Part shown: positions 7,434 to 15,999 of the stretch, one piece after another | Numbering within the stretch: the first letter of the stretch is position 1 | Layout: every line of letters begins with the position of its first letter | Source: JARYLZ01 sp964388275 | Lineage (GTDB): Bacteria > Bacteroidota > Ignavibacteria > SZUA-365 | Length of the DNA stretch: 64,000 bases | Assembly (NCBI GenBank): GCA_964388275.1 | Contig: CAYLZD010000017.1 | Coordinates: 1 to 64,000, forward strand | Reading direction: 5' to 3' | The notes under the pieces: model-generated | Seen by the model: only the letters and a program-made list of their open reading frames with translations | Database searches by the model: none | What the model was told of the DNA's origin: nothing | Translations under genes and position numbers: made by a program

Positions 7434-9725
7434 TTATTCGACGTCGACATACCGCTCGGCCGCTGTCACGCCGCGCACTTTGCGAACGCGTTCGATCAAC
7501 CGCTCGAGATGCTCGAGATCGCGGACTGTCATGAGTACGGAACCGGAGAAAACGGACGTGCCCGGCTTCGCCTCGATGTTGACGCTTCTTATGTTGGTGT
7601 TTTCGTAATTCGATATCGCGAGGGCGATTTCGTTCAGGACCCCCGGGCGGTCTTCGCCTTCCATCCTGATGCCTCCGAGGTACTCGCCGGCGGGGGTTCG
7701 CGGCCATGCCACCTCGATGAGGCGCGAGCGCATGGATTCCGACGCCTCGGATATGTCGCCGAGCAGGCGCTGTATGTTGCGGCAGTTGCGGCGGTGTATC
7801 TTGATGCCGCTTCCCTGCGTGACGAAGCCGATTATGTCGTCTCCGGGCAGCGGACTGCAGCAGCGCGCGAAATCGTGCTGCACATCCCCGGATTCGCCGT
7901 CGATCAAGATGCCTTGTTCGCTCCTTGCGATGCGGGCGAATTCCCTGAACACTTCGCTCTGGTCACGCGCCGGAGGGAGGGGCTGTTCCGAGGCGGCGGA
8001 TTTCGGTTCGTCGAGCAGATGCAATATGTCGTCGACGGTTATTTCATCCGCTCCCAGAGCGACAAACATTTTGGAGACACCCGCGAAGCCCAGCCGGGCG
8101 GCCACGCGCTGCAGATCTTCATCGCGCACCAGCCGTTTCAGACGCTTCGTTTTCCTCTCCCACTGTTCTCTACCCCGGTGCAGGCGGAGCTTGGTCTGCT
8201 CGCCGACGAAACGGCGTATGGCGTTCCTGGCCCTGTTCGTCACAACCGCCTGCTCCCAGTCCGGGCTCAAGTACTGGTTGCGTGAAGTGATGATCTCCAC
8301 CTGATCGCCGCTGCGCAGGGTGCGGTTTAGCGGCACGATGCGCCCGTTGACTTTCGCGCCGATACAGTGAAGTCCGACTTCCGAGTGAATGGCGAAGGCG
8401 AAATCCACAGCAGTGGACCCCGTTGGCAGCACGATCAGTTCCCCTTTCGGAGTGAAGATTACGATTTCATCCTGATACAGAGTGCTCTTGAAGGTGTCTA
8501 TCAGCTGTTTCGCTCCCTCTTCCGCGCCGCCGGAGGCGACCGGAGCCTCGAGTATCTCTCGCACCCATAACGCCCAGTTTTCGAAGGCGCTCTGCTTGTA
8601 GCGCACGCTTTCCTTATAGGCCCAATGCGCGGCGATGCCCTTCTCGGCGATTTCGTGCATCTGGCGCGTGCGGATCTGCACTTCGACCATCCTGCCCTCG
8701 GGACCGAGGACGGTGGTATGTATGGATTTGTATCCGTTCTGCTTGGGGAGGGCGATGAAGTTCTTGTATCTCTCCGGTATGGGCGTGTACAACTCGCACA
8801 CGATGGCATAGGCGAGATAACAGTTCTTTTCCTCCTCCGAGTCTAGGATAATCCGCACGGCGAAGAGATCGTATATCTCGTCTATGTTCTTGTTGTGCTG
8901 GACCATCTTGTTGTAGATGCTCCACAGATGCTTCGGGCGCCCGCTCACCTCCGCCGTCAACTCGTTTCTGACGAGTTCGGCTTTTATCGGCCTGGCGAAG
9001 CGCGTTATGTAATCCTCCCTCTCGCGGCGCTTCGATGAGATCTGCTCCCTGAGCTTTCCGTAGTCGTCCGGAAGAAGATACTTGAACGCGAGATCCTCGA
9101 ACTCCCATTTAAGTCGCGCAAGTCCGAATCTATGCGCGAGCGGCGCGTAAATATCCAGGGTTTCCTTGGCTATGCGCCGCTTCTTCTCTTCAGGGACATA
9201 TTCCAGCGTCCGCATGTTGTGCAGCCGGTCGGCGAACTTCACCAGTATCACACGGACGTCGTTCAGCATGGAGACGAGCAGTTTGCGGTAGTTTTCCGCC
9301 TGGGTTACGTCCCTGCTCTGCAGAATGTTCGAGATCTTCGTGGCGCCGTCCACGATGTCGGCGATCGTGCTCCCGTACTGCGCCTGTATATTCTCATAAG
9401 TGCAGCTTTCACAGTCCTCGATCACATCGTGAAGCAGGGCCGCCGCTACAGTGACGTCATCGACCGGAATCTCCTGCGCCACTATCATGGCCACGGCGTG
9501 GGGATGAGTCAGATACTCGTCGCCGTTGGCCCTGAACTGTCCTTCGTGCGCCTCGCGGGCGGTGTGAAAAGCGCGCTTGATCAGATCCGTGTCCACGGAT
9601 TTGAGCGTGTTCTCGCAGACGGTCAGGAGAGCATCGCGCATCTCCCTGTGGCGCAACGGCATGCCCTGAATCTCGGCTGCGCCGGTTGCCGCGCGCTGCT
9701 TCCTTCCGTCCTTGAAAAAGATCAT
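7434..9725 (-). CDS. RelA/SpoT family (p)ppGpp synthetase/hydrolase
   Basis: A 763-residue bifunctional-type Rel protein. Start ATG 9725 has GGAG nine bases upstream and sits just after a strong promoter. The HD hydrolase domain has THPHAVA and LLHDVIED (about residue 99). The synthetase domain has IYDLFAVRI, GYKSIHTTV and VEVQIRT. Then come a TGS domain (VLPTGSTAVDFAFAIH), a Cys/His region (HDFARCCSPLPGD) and a C-terminal ACT domain (MEGEDRPGVLNEIA). The loop that reads RFKD in most bifunctional Rel enzymes is RYKN here (about residues 319-322), a D-to-N change that could affect synthetase metal preference or rate. The hydrolase motif is intact. Confidence 0.95.
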   Translation of the reverse strand: MIFFKDGRKQRAATGAAEIQGMPLRHREMRDALLTVCENTLKSVDTDLIKRAFHTAREAHEGQFRANGDEYLTHPHAVAMIVAQEIPVDDVTVAAALLHDVIEDCESCTYENIQAQYGSTIADIVDGATKISNILQSRDVTQAENYRKLLVSMLNDVRVILVKFADRLHNMRTLEYVPEEKKRRIAKETLDIYAPLAHRFGLARLKWEFEDLAFKYLLPDDYGKLREQISSKRREREDYITRFARPIKAELVRNELTAEVSGRPKHLWSIYNKMVQHNKNIDEIYDLFAVRIILDSEEEKNCYLAYAIVCELYTPIPERYKNFIALPKQNGYKSIHTTVLGPEGRMVEVQIRTRQMHEIAEKGIAAHWAYKESVRYKQSAFENWALWVREILEAPVASGGAEEGAKQLIDTFKSTLYQDEIVIFTPKGELIVLPTGSTAVDFAFAIHSEVGLHCIGAKVNGRIVPLNRTLRSGDQVEIITSRNQYLSPDWEQAVVTNRARNAIRRFVGEQTKLRLHRGREQWERKTKRLKRLVRDEDLQRVAARLGFAGVSKMFVALGADEITVDDILHLLDEPKSAASEQPLPPARDQSEVFREFARIARSEQGILIDGESGDVQHDFARCCSPLPGDDIIGFVTQGSGIKIHRRNCRNIQRLLGDISEASESMRSRLIEVAWPRTPAGEYLGGIRMEGEDRPGVLNEIALAISNYENTNIRSVNIEAKPGTSVFSGSVLMTVRDLEHLERLIERVRKVRGVTAAERYVDVE

Positions 9726-9745
9726 TGTCACATACTCCAACCTTG

Positions 9746-9773
9746 AATATAAAGGATTTAAGGACAATGTCAA
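9746..9773 (-). promoter_or_regulatory. Sigma70-type promoter of the relA/spoT-like gene
   Basis: Read on the minus strand: TTGACA (9768-9773), a 16-base spacer, and TATATT (9746-9751). The ribosome binding site GGAG and ATG at 9725 follow within about 20 bases, giving a very short leader. The -35 is a perfect consensus match and the -10 matches five of six. Confidence 0.7.
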
Positions 9774-9840
9774 GGGCGCTTCGACGGGATCTCTCCCGTG
9801 CCGTCGCGCGCATACGTCAAAACCTGGCAAGGGGCGCGGT

Positions 9841-10791
9841 TTACTTCGGGCTGCGGAGCGAATACATTACGCTGCCGTCCGATGCGATGAATTGCATCAG
9901 CATATCAGTCTTGTTCATCTCCATGCGGATGAAGCCGAATCTCGCGTCCGCGAAGAGAGTGTTTCCGGCCCAGCGCGTGTCGCTCGTACGGCAGAACGCC
10001 GCGCTCACCGCGTAACGAACTCCACGAAGCGGGGCCAGCAGTTGAAGGTCATTGTCCCTCCCCGCCACATAGGCGTTCACACCGCGCTTCTCCAGCAGCG
10101 GCTTCACATGCAGCATCATGCTCAGCGTGTTTCCTCCGCGGCCGTTGGAATAGATCGGATGGTGCCCCACGACAATGCTCCAATCCTCTTCGGCCGACAC
10201 GAGAACCGAGTCGAGCCAGTGGAGTTGAGCGTCTCTCTCCCCGGGCTTGCCCGAAACCAATGAAGGAGTGTCCAGCCCTGTCACGCGCACGCTGAAAGTT
10301 CCCTCGGCCGCGGTGAACACTTCGGACCAGTATTTCGCCGGCATTCGCCATGGCGGCGCCCCGGTCTTGGGCGGCTTGTAAGAGTACTTCACCTGCGCGC
10401 CGGGATCCCCGGAGTAATCGGCCATGCCGAGCACGGGGTAAAACGGCGCGGGAAAATCCGAAAAAGGAAACATCTCAGCGTACTTGGCATTCCACTGAGG
10501 ATCGTCGACCGCTGAAACGCCGCCGTCGAGGAAATTGTCGCCCGTGGTAAGCACTGCGGCGGAATTTCCTTCAGCGAAGCCCTTCAGCATGGCATTTGCG
10601 GTCGCGCTCTGTTTGGCGCCTCCGCAGCCCCAGGCGCCGATGACGAAAAAAGCGAGCTTAGGGGGCTCAAGTCGTTCGCTCGCGTCGAAAGGCGGCGTCG
10701 CCTGTCTGTTTTCCACGATGCTGTTCTGGGCGAGGACGGACGCTGACGAGCACGCAAGGAAAAGCTGCACTGATAGAATTAGGCGCATCAT
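9841..10791 (-). CDS. Purple-acid-phosphatase-like secreted protein lacking metal ligands (probable pseudoenzyme)
   Basis: 316 residues with a signal peptide (about residues 1-21, ending VLAQ). The calcineurin-like metallophosphoesterase layout of tartrate-resistant/purple acid phosphatases is clear, but most metal motifs are altered. GDWG is GAWG (Ala53); GDNF is kept (Asp85); GNHDY is GMADY (Met123, Ala124); the GHYP-type motif is kept as GHHPIYS; GHDHxLQ is GRDNDLQ (Arg245, Asn247). With the bridging-site Asp, Asn and His ligands lost, dimetal catalysis is unlikely. It overlaps truA by four bases (ATGA), so it is translationally coupled as the last gene of a three-gene operon. Its role is unknown; binding without catalysis is possible. 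Confidence 0.82.
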   Translation of the reverse strand: MMRLILSVQLFLACSSASVLAQNSIVENRQATPPFDASERLEPPKLAFFVIGAWGCGGAKQSATANAMLKGFAEGNSAAVLTTGDNFLDGGVSAVDDPQWNAKYAEMFPFSDFPAPFYPVLGMADYSGDPGAQVKYSYKPPKTGAPPWRMPAKYWSEVFTAAEGTFSVRVTGLDTPSLVSGKPGERDAQLHWLDSVLVSAEEDWSIVVGHHPIYSNGRGGNTLSMMLHVKPLLEKRGVNAYVAGRDNDLQLLAPLRGVRYAVSAAFCRTSDTRWAGNTLFADARFGFIRMEMNKTDMLMQFIASDGSVMYSLRSPK

Positions 10792-11678
10792 CTTCTTTCC
10801 GTTGATTGTACTGTTTTGTTTTCCGGCGCTTCGAACGGCCGTTGCGCGGTTCCGGATTCGGCGGGTTCGATTGACAGTCCGGTTTCATGCAACCGGCGCA
10901 ATTCAGCCATTAGGACCTTCATACGGGCGAACTCGTCCGCGTCGTATCGAACGTCAACAAGAAAAAGTCCCTGCGGCGGCGCTGTCATGGGCATTCGCCC
11001 GCGGTCCCTGCTCTCCAGAATTTCAAAGAAGGCGTCCGTCGACAGACGTCCTCTGCCGACTTGCACAAGTCCTCCCACAAGAGCCCTCACCATGCCGCGA
11101 AGGAATCGATTGGCCCTGATGCTGAAGCGCGCCTCGCTTCCCGCGACCAGCCATGCGGCTTCGAACACATGGCAGTATCGATGCGTGTCGTCGTCGCCCG
11201 CGAGCGAGAAAGCGATGAAGTCCCGGGCGCCCGCGAGTCGGGCCGCCGTGCCGGCAATGCTCGCATGATCCAATTTCCCTTTCACATGCCAGGAGTATCC
11301 GCGCCGCAACGGGCTTCGCTCCGTGCTTATGATGTATTCGTACGCTCTCGACGAAGCGGAAAAGCGGGCATGGAAATCCGGTTCGGCCTGCGCAAGCAAG
11401 CGGATCGTGACGTCATCAGGCAGACGGGCGTTGAGCGCCGCCATGATAACACGCGCTTCGAGTTTCGTGGAAGCATCGAAATGCGCGACCTGTCCCTTCG
11501 CATGCACCCCCGAATCGGTGCGGCCGGCGCCGGTCACCCTCGCCCGCGCTCCGAAGAGATCCGCCAGCGCGGTTTCGAGGATTTCCTGCACGGTGCGGCC
11601 GTTCGGCTGTATCTGCCATCCGACGAAATCCGTGCCGTCGTACTCCACGGTCATCACGTACCTTTGAGAATCAGTCAT
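10788..11678 (-). CDS. truA: tRNA pseudouridine(38-40) synthase TruA
   Basis: 296 residues. The catalytic Asp lies in the conserved GRTDSGVHAKGQVAHF block; the N-terminal YDGTDFVGWQIQPNGRTVQ and the RFLRGMVRALVGGLVQVGRG block near residue 195 are diagnostic. The enzyme modifies U38-40 of the anticodon stem-loop in the cytoplasm. The C-terminal ~40 residues are a charged extension beyond the usual domain. It overlaps the upstream decarboxylase-like gene by eight bases and the downstream phosphatase-like gene by four, indicating one operon. Confidence 0.95.
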   Translation of the reverse strand: MTDSQRYVMTVEYDGTDFVGWQIQPNGRTVQEILETALADLFGARARVTGAGRTDSGVHAKGQVAHFDASTKLEARVIMAALNARLPDDVTIRLLAQAEPDFHARFSASSRAYEYIISTERSPLRRGYSWHVKGKLDHASIAGTAARLAGARDFIAFSLAGDDDTHRYCHVFEAAWLVAGSEARFSIRANRFLRGMVRALVGGLVQVGRGRLSTDAFFEILESRDRGRMPMTAPPQGLFLVDVRYDADEFARMKVLMAELRRLHETGLSIEPAESGTAQRPFEAPENKTVQSTERR

Positions 11679-13059
11679 CCGCCTCCCCCCTTAGAGTCGC
11701 ATCGTCTTCGTTTTCGCGTCTCACGATGCAGAACGCCTTTCCATTTTCCACGAGAATCACCGGCGGTTTCAATGATGCGAAGCTGGTGGCGGTCGGCATC
11801 ATGTAGGCGCCGGCATCCATCACCGCGACGAGATCGCCGGGCCGAAGTTCGGGGAGGGATTTCCCCTTGCAGACGATATCCAGCGGCGTGGGCACCCGGC
11901 CCACGAGATCATAGCGAAGCGTTCTCGGGCGGAGCGGATCCCGCACTCGGAACAACTCGTGGTATTCCCCGAGCACGGACATGCCGGTGGACATGGCGCC
12001 TCCGTCGGTAACCGCGATGCGGCGCGCGCCGCGTTCACGGATATGCGACACCCGGAGCAGGAGAAGCACGGCGTCGCTGCTTAAAGTCCTGCCGGGCTCC
12101 ATCAGCAGCAGCGGAGGTTCGAGCGCCCCGTCGAAACGCGCTTTCCAGACGGAGGACAGAGCCGCGGCATACGAGCGGTATATGTCTTCTTCGGGAAATT
12201 CGGGCGGGGCCGGCAGCCTGCCCGTATAAGCGTAGCGGGCGATTTCCAGAGGCGTGAATTCACGCACCGTCGGCGCGGCCAGACCGCCGCCGACATTGAT
12301 ATACTTCATCGGAAATCCTCTCTTCGAGAGATTTTCGAAGACGTCCGCCAGCAGCAGGAAGTTTTTCCGGAATGCTCTCATGTCGCGCAATCCAGTGCCG
12401 ACATGTGAATGCACCGCGGTCAGACGCAAACGCGTGTCCGCTTCGATCATGCGCAATGCAGCGCTGTACTCGACACCGTTCAGCTCCATGCCGAAATGAT
12501 GCGTGTTCAAGCTGGTTACATTGAGGCGGGAAGTTCCCCGCGGTCGGACACCGAGGGCCAGGCGCAAACCGATTTCGGCGTCAAGCCCCGTTTCCGTGGC
12601 GGCTTCAGACAAGGCCGCTACCTCCTCGAGCGTGTCCAGTATTATCAGGCGCACGCCGGCGTGAAGGGCGGTCTTGAAGCATTCCATGCCGCGTCCCGTG
12701 CCCCCGAATATGATATCCCGTCCCGCAAATCCGGCCGCGGACACGGCGCGAATTTCGTGCGCGGCGACTGTCTCCATGCCTATGCCGGAAGTCAGCAGCC
12801 GGGAGACCAGTCCCGGGACCGGGCAGGTTTTATAGGAGAAATGCGTTCCGCATGGAACTCCGTCAGCGGCCGTGATCGAAGCCCAGCGCGTCGCGTTGGA
12901 GTCGAAGCGGGAGGCCGAAGCCACGTAGGCCGGCGTGCCGAAGGTTTCGGCGATTTCGGCGAGCGGCACGCCGTCCCAGGCCAGACCGCCGTCATCAGCG
13001 GAGAGATTCCAGAGCCGGGGATGCAGGGCCGTGTGGTTCGATGTGCGCGCGGCGTTCAC
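11671..13059 (-). CDS. Fold-type III PLP-dependent decarboxylase-like protein (Orn/DAP/Arg decarboxylase group)
   Basis: A 462-residue protein with a GTG start at 13059. The alanine-racemase-like barrel has the PLP lysine (HFSYKT, Lys77), HSHVGTG (His219), the phosphate-binding NVGGGL (257-259) and EPGRTL (321-326). The C-terminal beta domain has MDAGAYMMP (Tyr419). In active diaminopimelate/ornithine-type decarboxylases the partner subunit supplies a Cys in a GPxC.x.D block; here that block reads VGRVPTPLD, with Pro390 at the Cys position. It may be an inactive or altered-specificity homolog of lysA, so I give no symbol. First gene of an operon with truA and the phosphatase-like gene. Confidence 0.85.
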   Translation of the reverse strand: MNAARTSNHTALHPRLWNLSADDGGLAWDGVPLAEIAETFGTPAYVASASRFDSNATRWASITAADGVPCGTHFSYKTCPVPGLVSRLLTSGIGMETVAAHEIRAVSAAGFAGRDIIFGGTGRGMECFKTALHAGVRLIILDTLEEVAALSEAATETGLDAEIGLRLALGVRPRGTSRLNVTSLNTHHFGMELNGVEYSAALRMIEADTRLRLTAVHSHVGTGLRDMRAFRKNFLLLADVFENLSKRGFPMKYINVGGGLAAPTVREFTPLEIARYAYTGRLPAPPEFPEEDIYRSYAAALSSVWKARFDGALEPPLLLMEPGRTLSSDAVLLLLRVSHIRERGARRIAVTDGGAMSTGMSVLGEYHELFRVRDPLRPRTLRYDLVGRVPTPLDIVCKGKSLPELRPGDLVAVMDAGAYMMPTATSFASLKPPVILVENGKAFCIVRRENEDDATLRGEADD

Positions 13060-13093
13060 AATGCGGATCGGACAAGAGAGATGTTTGAACGGA

Positions 13094-15358
13094 TCATTTC
13101 ACGAACAGGAAAGTCGAAAGCGCTGTTTTACCGCCGGCCGACAGCGTCAGCAGATAGGCGCCGGCCGGGGCGTCGCGCATGCCGAGCGGAAAGCGCGACG
13201 CGCCCCGAGGCAGGACGGCATCGTTGAGGAGCGCCACCCTGCGCCCGTGGGTGTCGTACACGGCGAGTAAGACGTGTCCGCTCTCGGGCACGCGGCAGTA
13301 TACCGAGGCCTCGATCCCGGCCGGATTCGGCGCGACATGAGCACTCGGCCCGGATTTGCTCGTGAGCAGAGGTTCGCAGTAACCGTCGATGAAAACTGGA
13401 ATATCACTCGTTTCGACGGCCGAAACGCATCCGCCTTCCGCGGTCGCGGAAACTCGCAGCAGGGTGACGGCGGAATTGCCCTTCCGCGCGGCCGTCCCGA
13501 ATACGAGCGCGCAAGGGGACGATACCGGTACGGCGGGCGCGCCCGAGAATGCAAGCTCCACGCGGCCTTCGCCTGCGCGGATTCCGCGGATCCAACCGCC
13601 GCCGGCCGTGCCCGATGTGTCGATGCGTAAAAGTTCGAGCATCTCGGCATCGAAACCTATGAGCAGGTCGAGCCGCACAGCCCTGTCGGCTTCGACAGGC
13701 GGCTCGATCCTGAGCGGAACCACCACCGTTCCGCCGGCCGCCGCGCGCGACGCTTCCGCTCCGGAGCTTATCTTGAGCGTGGCCGGATCCGGGAAGCTGA
13801 CGGCTGTGACCGCCGATTCTCCCGTACAGCCGAAGGCGTCGGTTGCTCGAACGCGGTACGCGCCCCGCGTGCCAACGGCCAGGATGTGTCCTCGCGCGGG
13901 CATCGGCACGCCGTCGCGCAGCCATTCGTACCCGGCATAACCCGAATCGGTTCGCAACTCCAGAACCTCCCCGGGGCAGAGCGCAACCGCACCTGAGGGT
14001 CTCAGTCCGGGTGTAAAATTACATGGGTACACACAAATACGGCCGGTCTCGAGGACGGGAAGCAGACAGCCGTCCTCGAAACGCAGTGATACATCAGCTA
14101 TTTCGGAACAAAGAGTGTCGGCAGTTTCGAGCGCGGCGAACTTCAGCGCAAACAGAGTCCCGGCGCCCGACACGATGCGGCCGTCGCCGAAGCTCAAACG
14201 CAGAACCCCCGGCGGCGCCGGCAGTCTTGCCGCGACCACAGGATCCATCAGCCCGCCGTACGGCTCGACGCCGAGGAATCGAAGAGCCCTTTCGTCGTAC
14301 CGAAACCGCAGTTCGGCGGCGGGCATGCGCTCCGCATGCAGTGTATCTTGGATTTCGAAGCGCACGACGGCTTCCGAGCCGGCGGCCGCGGTGTCGCCGG
14401 TCAGAGCCAGACGCAGCGACCGGAATCCGCCTTCACCGGGAGGCGCGGTATAGACCGCGGTTTGCAGGGCATCTCCGCCGCACAGCCCGAGGAGCCGCAG
14501 TGTCGCCAGGCGCGGGCCGCCCTCGATACAATCACCCGCATAGCGAAGAGCACAATCAGGGGATTCCCGGCGGGTCAAACTCGCTATTCTGGAGAATACA
14601 TCCTCGAGTTCCTGCGGATCCCCGGCTTTGATGAATACGCCGCCGCTCCTGCTGGCCAGCTCCGACAGCGCGGCGCTATCCGCCTCGGCGCCGAGGCCGA
14701 TGCAGAAGACGCGGATCAGCGCTGCCGCAGCGAGACGCACCGCGTCTTCCAGTCCGAGCGAGCTCGCATTGTCCACGCCGTCGGCCAGAAGAATCACGGC
14801 TCTGCACGGGTTCACGCCAACGGCAGAAGTATGCTCGATCGCGGCTATCGCCCCGTCCCACAACGCGGTGGCGCCGCCCGCGCCGATCCCATCGATAGCC
14901 TCGAACAGACTCCTTTTATCCGTGGTCATCGACCTGCGCAGGGTGACGGTTTTATCGAAGGAAAGTACGCAGGCCTCGTCCCTCGTCCCGTCCATCATCG
15001 ACACGAAGCCTTTTCCCGCGCGCTGCGCCGCGCGCAGAGCGGCGCCCGCCATGCTGCCGCTGGCGTCGAAAACCAAGGCCGCGGAGACGGCGCAGGGCTC
15101 GGTCGGAGCCGGACATTCGAGTTTGAAGTTGGAAACGGGAACTCCGTTTTCCGAGATGGAGATGTTCGACTCCTCTATACCGTGCAAGCGCGCGCCTCCG
15201 CAATGGGCCGCGAACCAGAGCGTGACTCCGGGCCAGCTCAGCGACACGCTGTCGATGCGCAGCGCCGGCTGAGCAGAAGCCGGCCGCTGCGGCAGAAGCG
15301 CAACGCACAGCAGCAGAAGCGAAGTCAGGCGGAAACAAGTGCGGATTTTTACTGCCAT
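13094..15358 (-). CDS. Secreted VWA-domain protein with T9SS sorting domain
   Basis: 754 residues. A signal peptide ends near residue 30 (PASAQ). A von Willebrand A domain spans about residues 90-265, with the MIDAS start FDASGSM, a TALWDG threonine loop and LLADGVD. Two repeated beta modules follow (around residues 310-430 and 530-640), with cohesin/dockerin-partner-like phrasing such as LRFRYDERALRFLGVE and LLIGFDAEMLELLRID. A PKD/Ig-like segment with CPGEVLELRT lies between them. The last ~80 residues are a type IX sorting domain (VAPNPAG, VYDTHGRRVALL, APAGAYLLTL, FVK). It is probably cell-surface attached or released, with metal-dependent adhesion or protein binding as the likeliest role. 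Confidence 0.83.
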   Translation of the reverse strand: MAVKIRTCFRLTSLLLLCVALLPQRPASAQPALRIDSVSLSWPGVTLWFAAHCGGARLHGIEESNISISENGVPVSNFKLECPAPTEPCAVSAALVFDASGSMAGAALRAAQRAGKGFVSMMDGTRDEACVLSFDKTVTLRRSMTTDKRSLFEAIDGIGAGGATALWDGAIAAIEHTSAVGVNPCRAVILLADGVDNASSLGLEDAVRLAAAALIRVFCIGLGAEADSAALSELASRSGGVFIKAGDPQELEDVFSRIASLTRRESPDCALRYAGDCIEGGPRLATLRLLGLCGGDALQTAVYTAPPGEGGFRSLRLALTGDTAAAGSEAVVRFEIQDTLHAERMPAAELRFRYDERALRFLGVEPYGGLMDPVVAARLPAPPGVLRLSFGDGRIVSGAGTLFALKFAALETADTLCSEIADVSLRFEDGCLLPVLETGRICVYPCNFTPGLRPSGAVALCPGEVLELRTDSGYAGYEWLRDGVPMPARGHILAVGTRGAYRVRATDAFGCTGESAVTAVSFPDPATLKISSGAEASRAAAGGTVVVPLRIEPPVEADRAVRLDLLIGFDAEMLELLRIDTSGTAGGGWIRGIRAGEGRVELAFSGAPAVPVSSPCALVFGTAARKGNSAVTLLRVSATAEGGCVSAVETSDIPVFIDGYCEPLLTSKSGPSAHVAPNPAGIEASVYCRVPESGHVLLAVYDTHGRRVALLNDAVLPRGASRFPLGMRDAPAGAYLLTLSAGGKTALSTFLFVK

Positions 15359-15433
15359 TTGAGTGTATAGTATGAATTTCCGTGAAGCGTGTCAATCCTG
15401 CGTCGCGCGGAGAAAAATGGTCACTCACAAATG

Positions 15434-15459
15434 AAAAACCCGCCGTGAGGCGGGCTTTT
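15434..15459 (-). terminator. Rho-independent terminator after the small HTH-like gene
   Basis: CCCGCC (15439-15444), loop GTGA, GGCGGG (15449-15454). On the minus strand the hairpin is followed by TTTTT from the A-run at 15434-15438, just downstream of the stop at 15477. On the plus strand CTTTT follows, so it may work weakly in both directions. Confidence 0.75.
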
Positions 15460-15476
15460 CGGCGTACGAGAGCGAT

Positions 15477-15722
15477 CTATTTATTGATCTGGTAAACGAT
15501 TTTGCGAACCGTATCGAACTGCAGATAAGGAAACATTTCCCGAATAGCGTCGATCGCATCGCCCGCGCTCATGGATTGGCGCATCTCCTTGAATATCCTC
15601 CGGATTTTGTAATCACGGATCGCCTTCTCGCTGAACAGGTTCAACCGTTCGAGCTCGGCATATGTTTGGTCGTCGATCAAATCCCGCAGGGGATTCTCTG
15701 GTTGGGTGAGTTGGTTAAACAT
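15477..15722 (-). CDS. Small helical, possibly helix-turn-helix protein
   Basis: 81 residues from ATG at 15722, chosen because GGAGG lies four bases before it; a longer in-frame reading to 15854 has no such site and is low complexity in Cys. The C-terminal 45 residues read RDYKIRRIFKEMRQSMSAGDAIDAIREMFPYLQFDTVRKIVYQINK when split at the turn (positions 38-81). The pattern resembles small Mor- or resolvase-type HTH proteins in which the second helix of the pair contacts DNA. I do not recognise the family with certainty. It is a single-gene unit with its own terminator and a 13-base palindrome (AACCTTAAAGGTT at 15828-15840) about 105 bases upstream. A regulator is a reasonable guess only. Confidence 0.72.
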   Translation of the reverse strand: MFNQLTQPENPLRDLIDDQTYAELERLNLFSEKAIRDYKIRRIFKEMRQSMSAGDAIDAIREMFPYLQFDTVRKIVYQINK

Positions 15723-15999
15723 GTGGCCTCCGTTGTGTAAAAAGTGGATCGAAACATCGGGTAAGAAGCACTCACAACAACGGTCTATACGTTCCTCTCC
15801 ATTTGTCCTGTGTGGTAGACAACCGAAAACCTTAAAGGTTACGGATTGATGCATGCATCAGCGCGTCTCCACTTTTGTCATAACGCAGCAAGGCCGCGTT
15901 TCGTTTCAACGGGAAGTGGGATGCTGTTGCAAGTTTCGGACTGAATTTCCTGATTGTATTGCGCCAAAATAGCTCGATACGAGCAAAAAGGCAAGAGTG

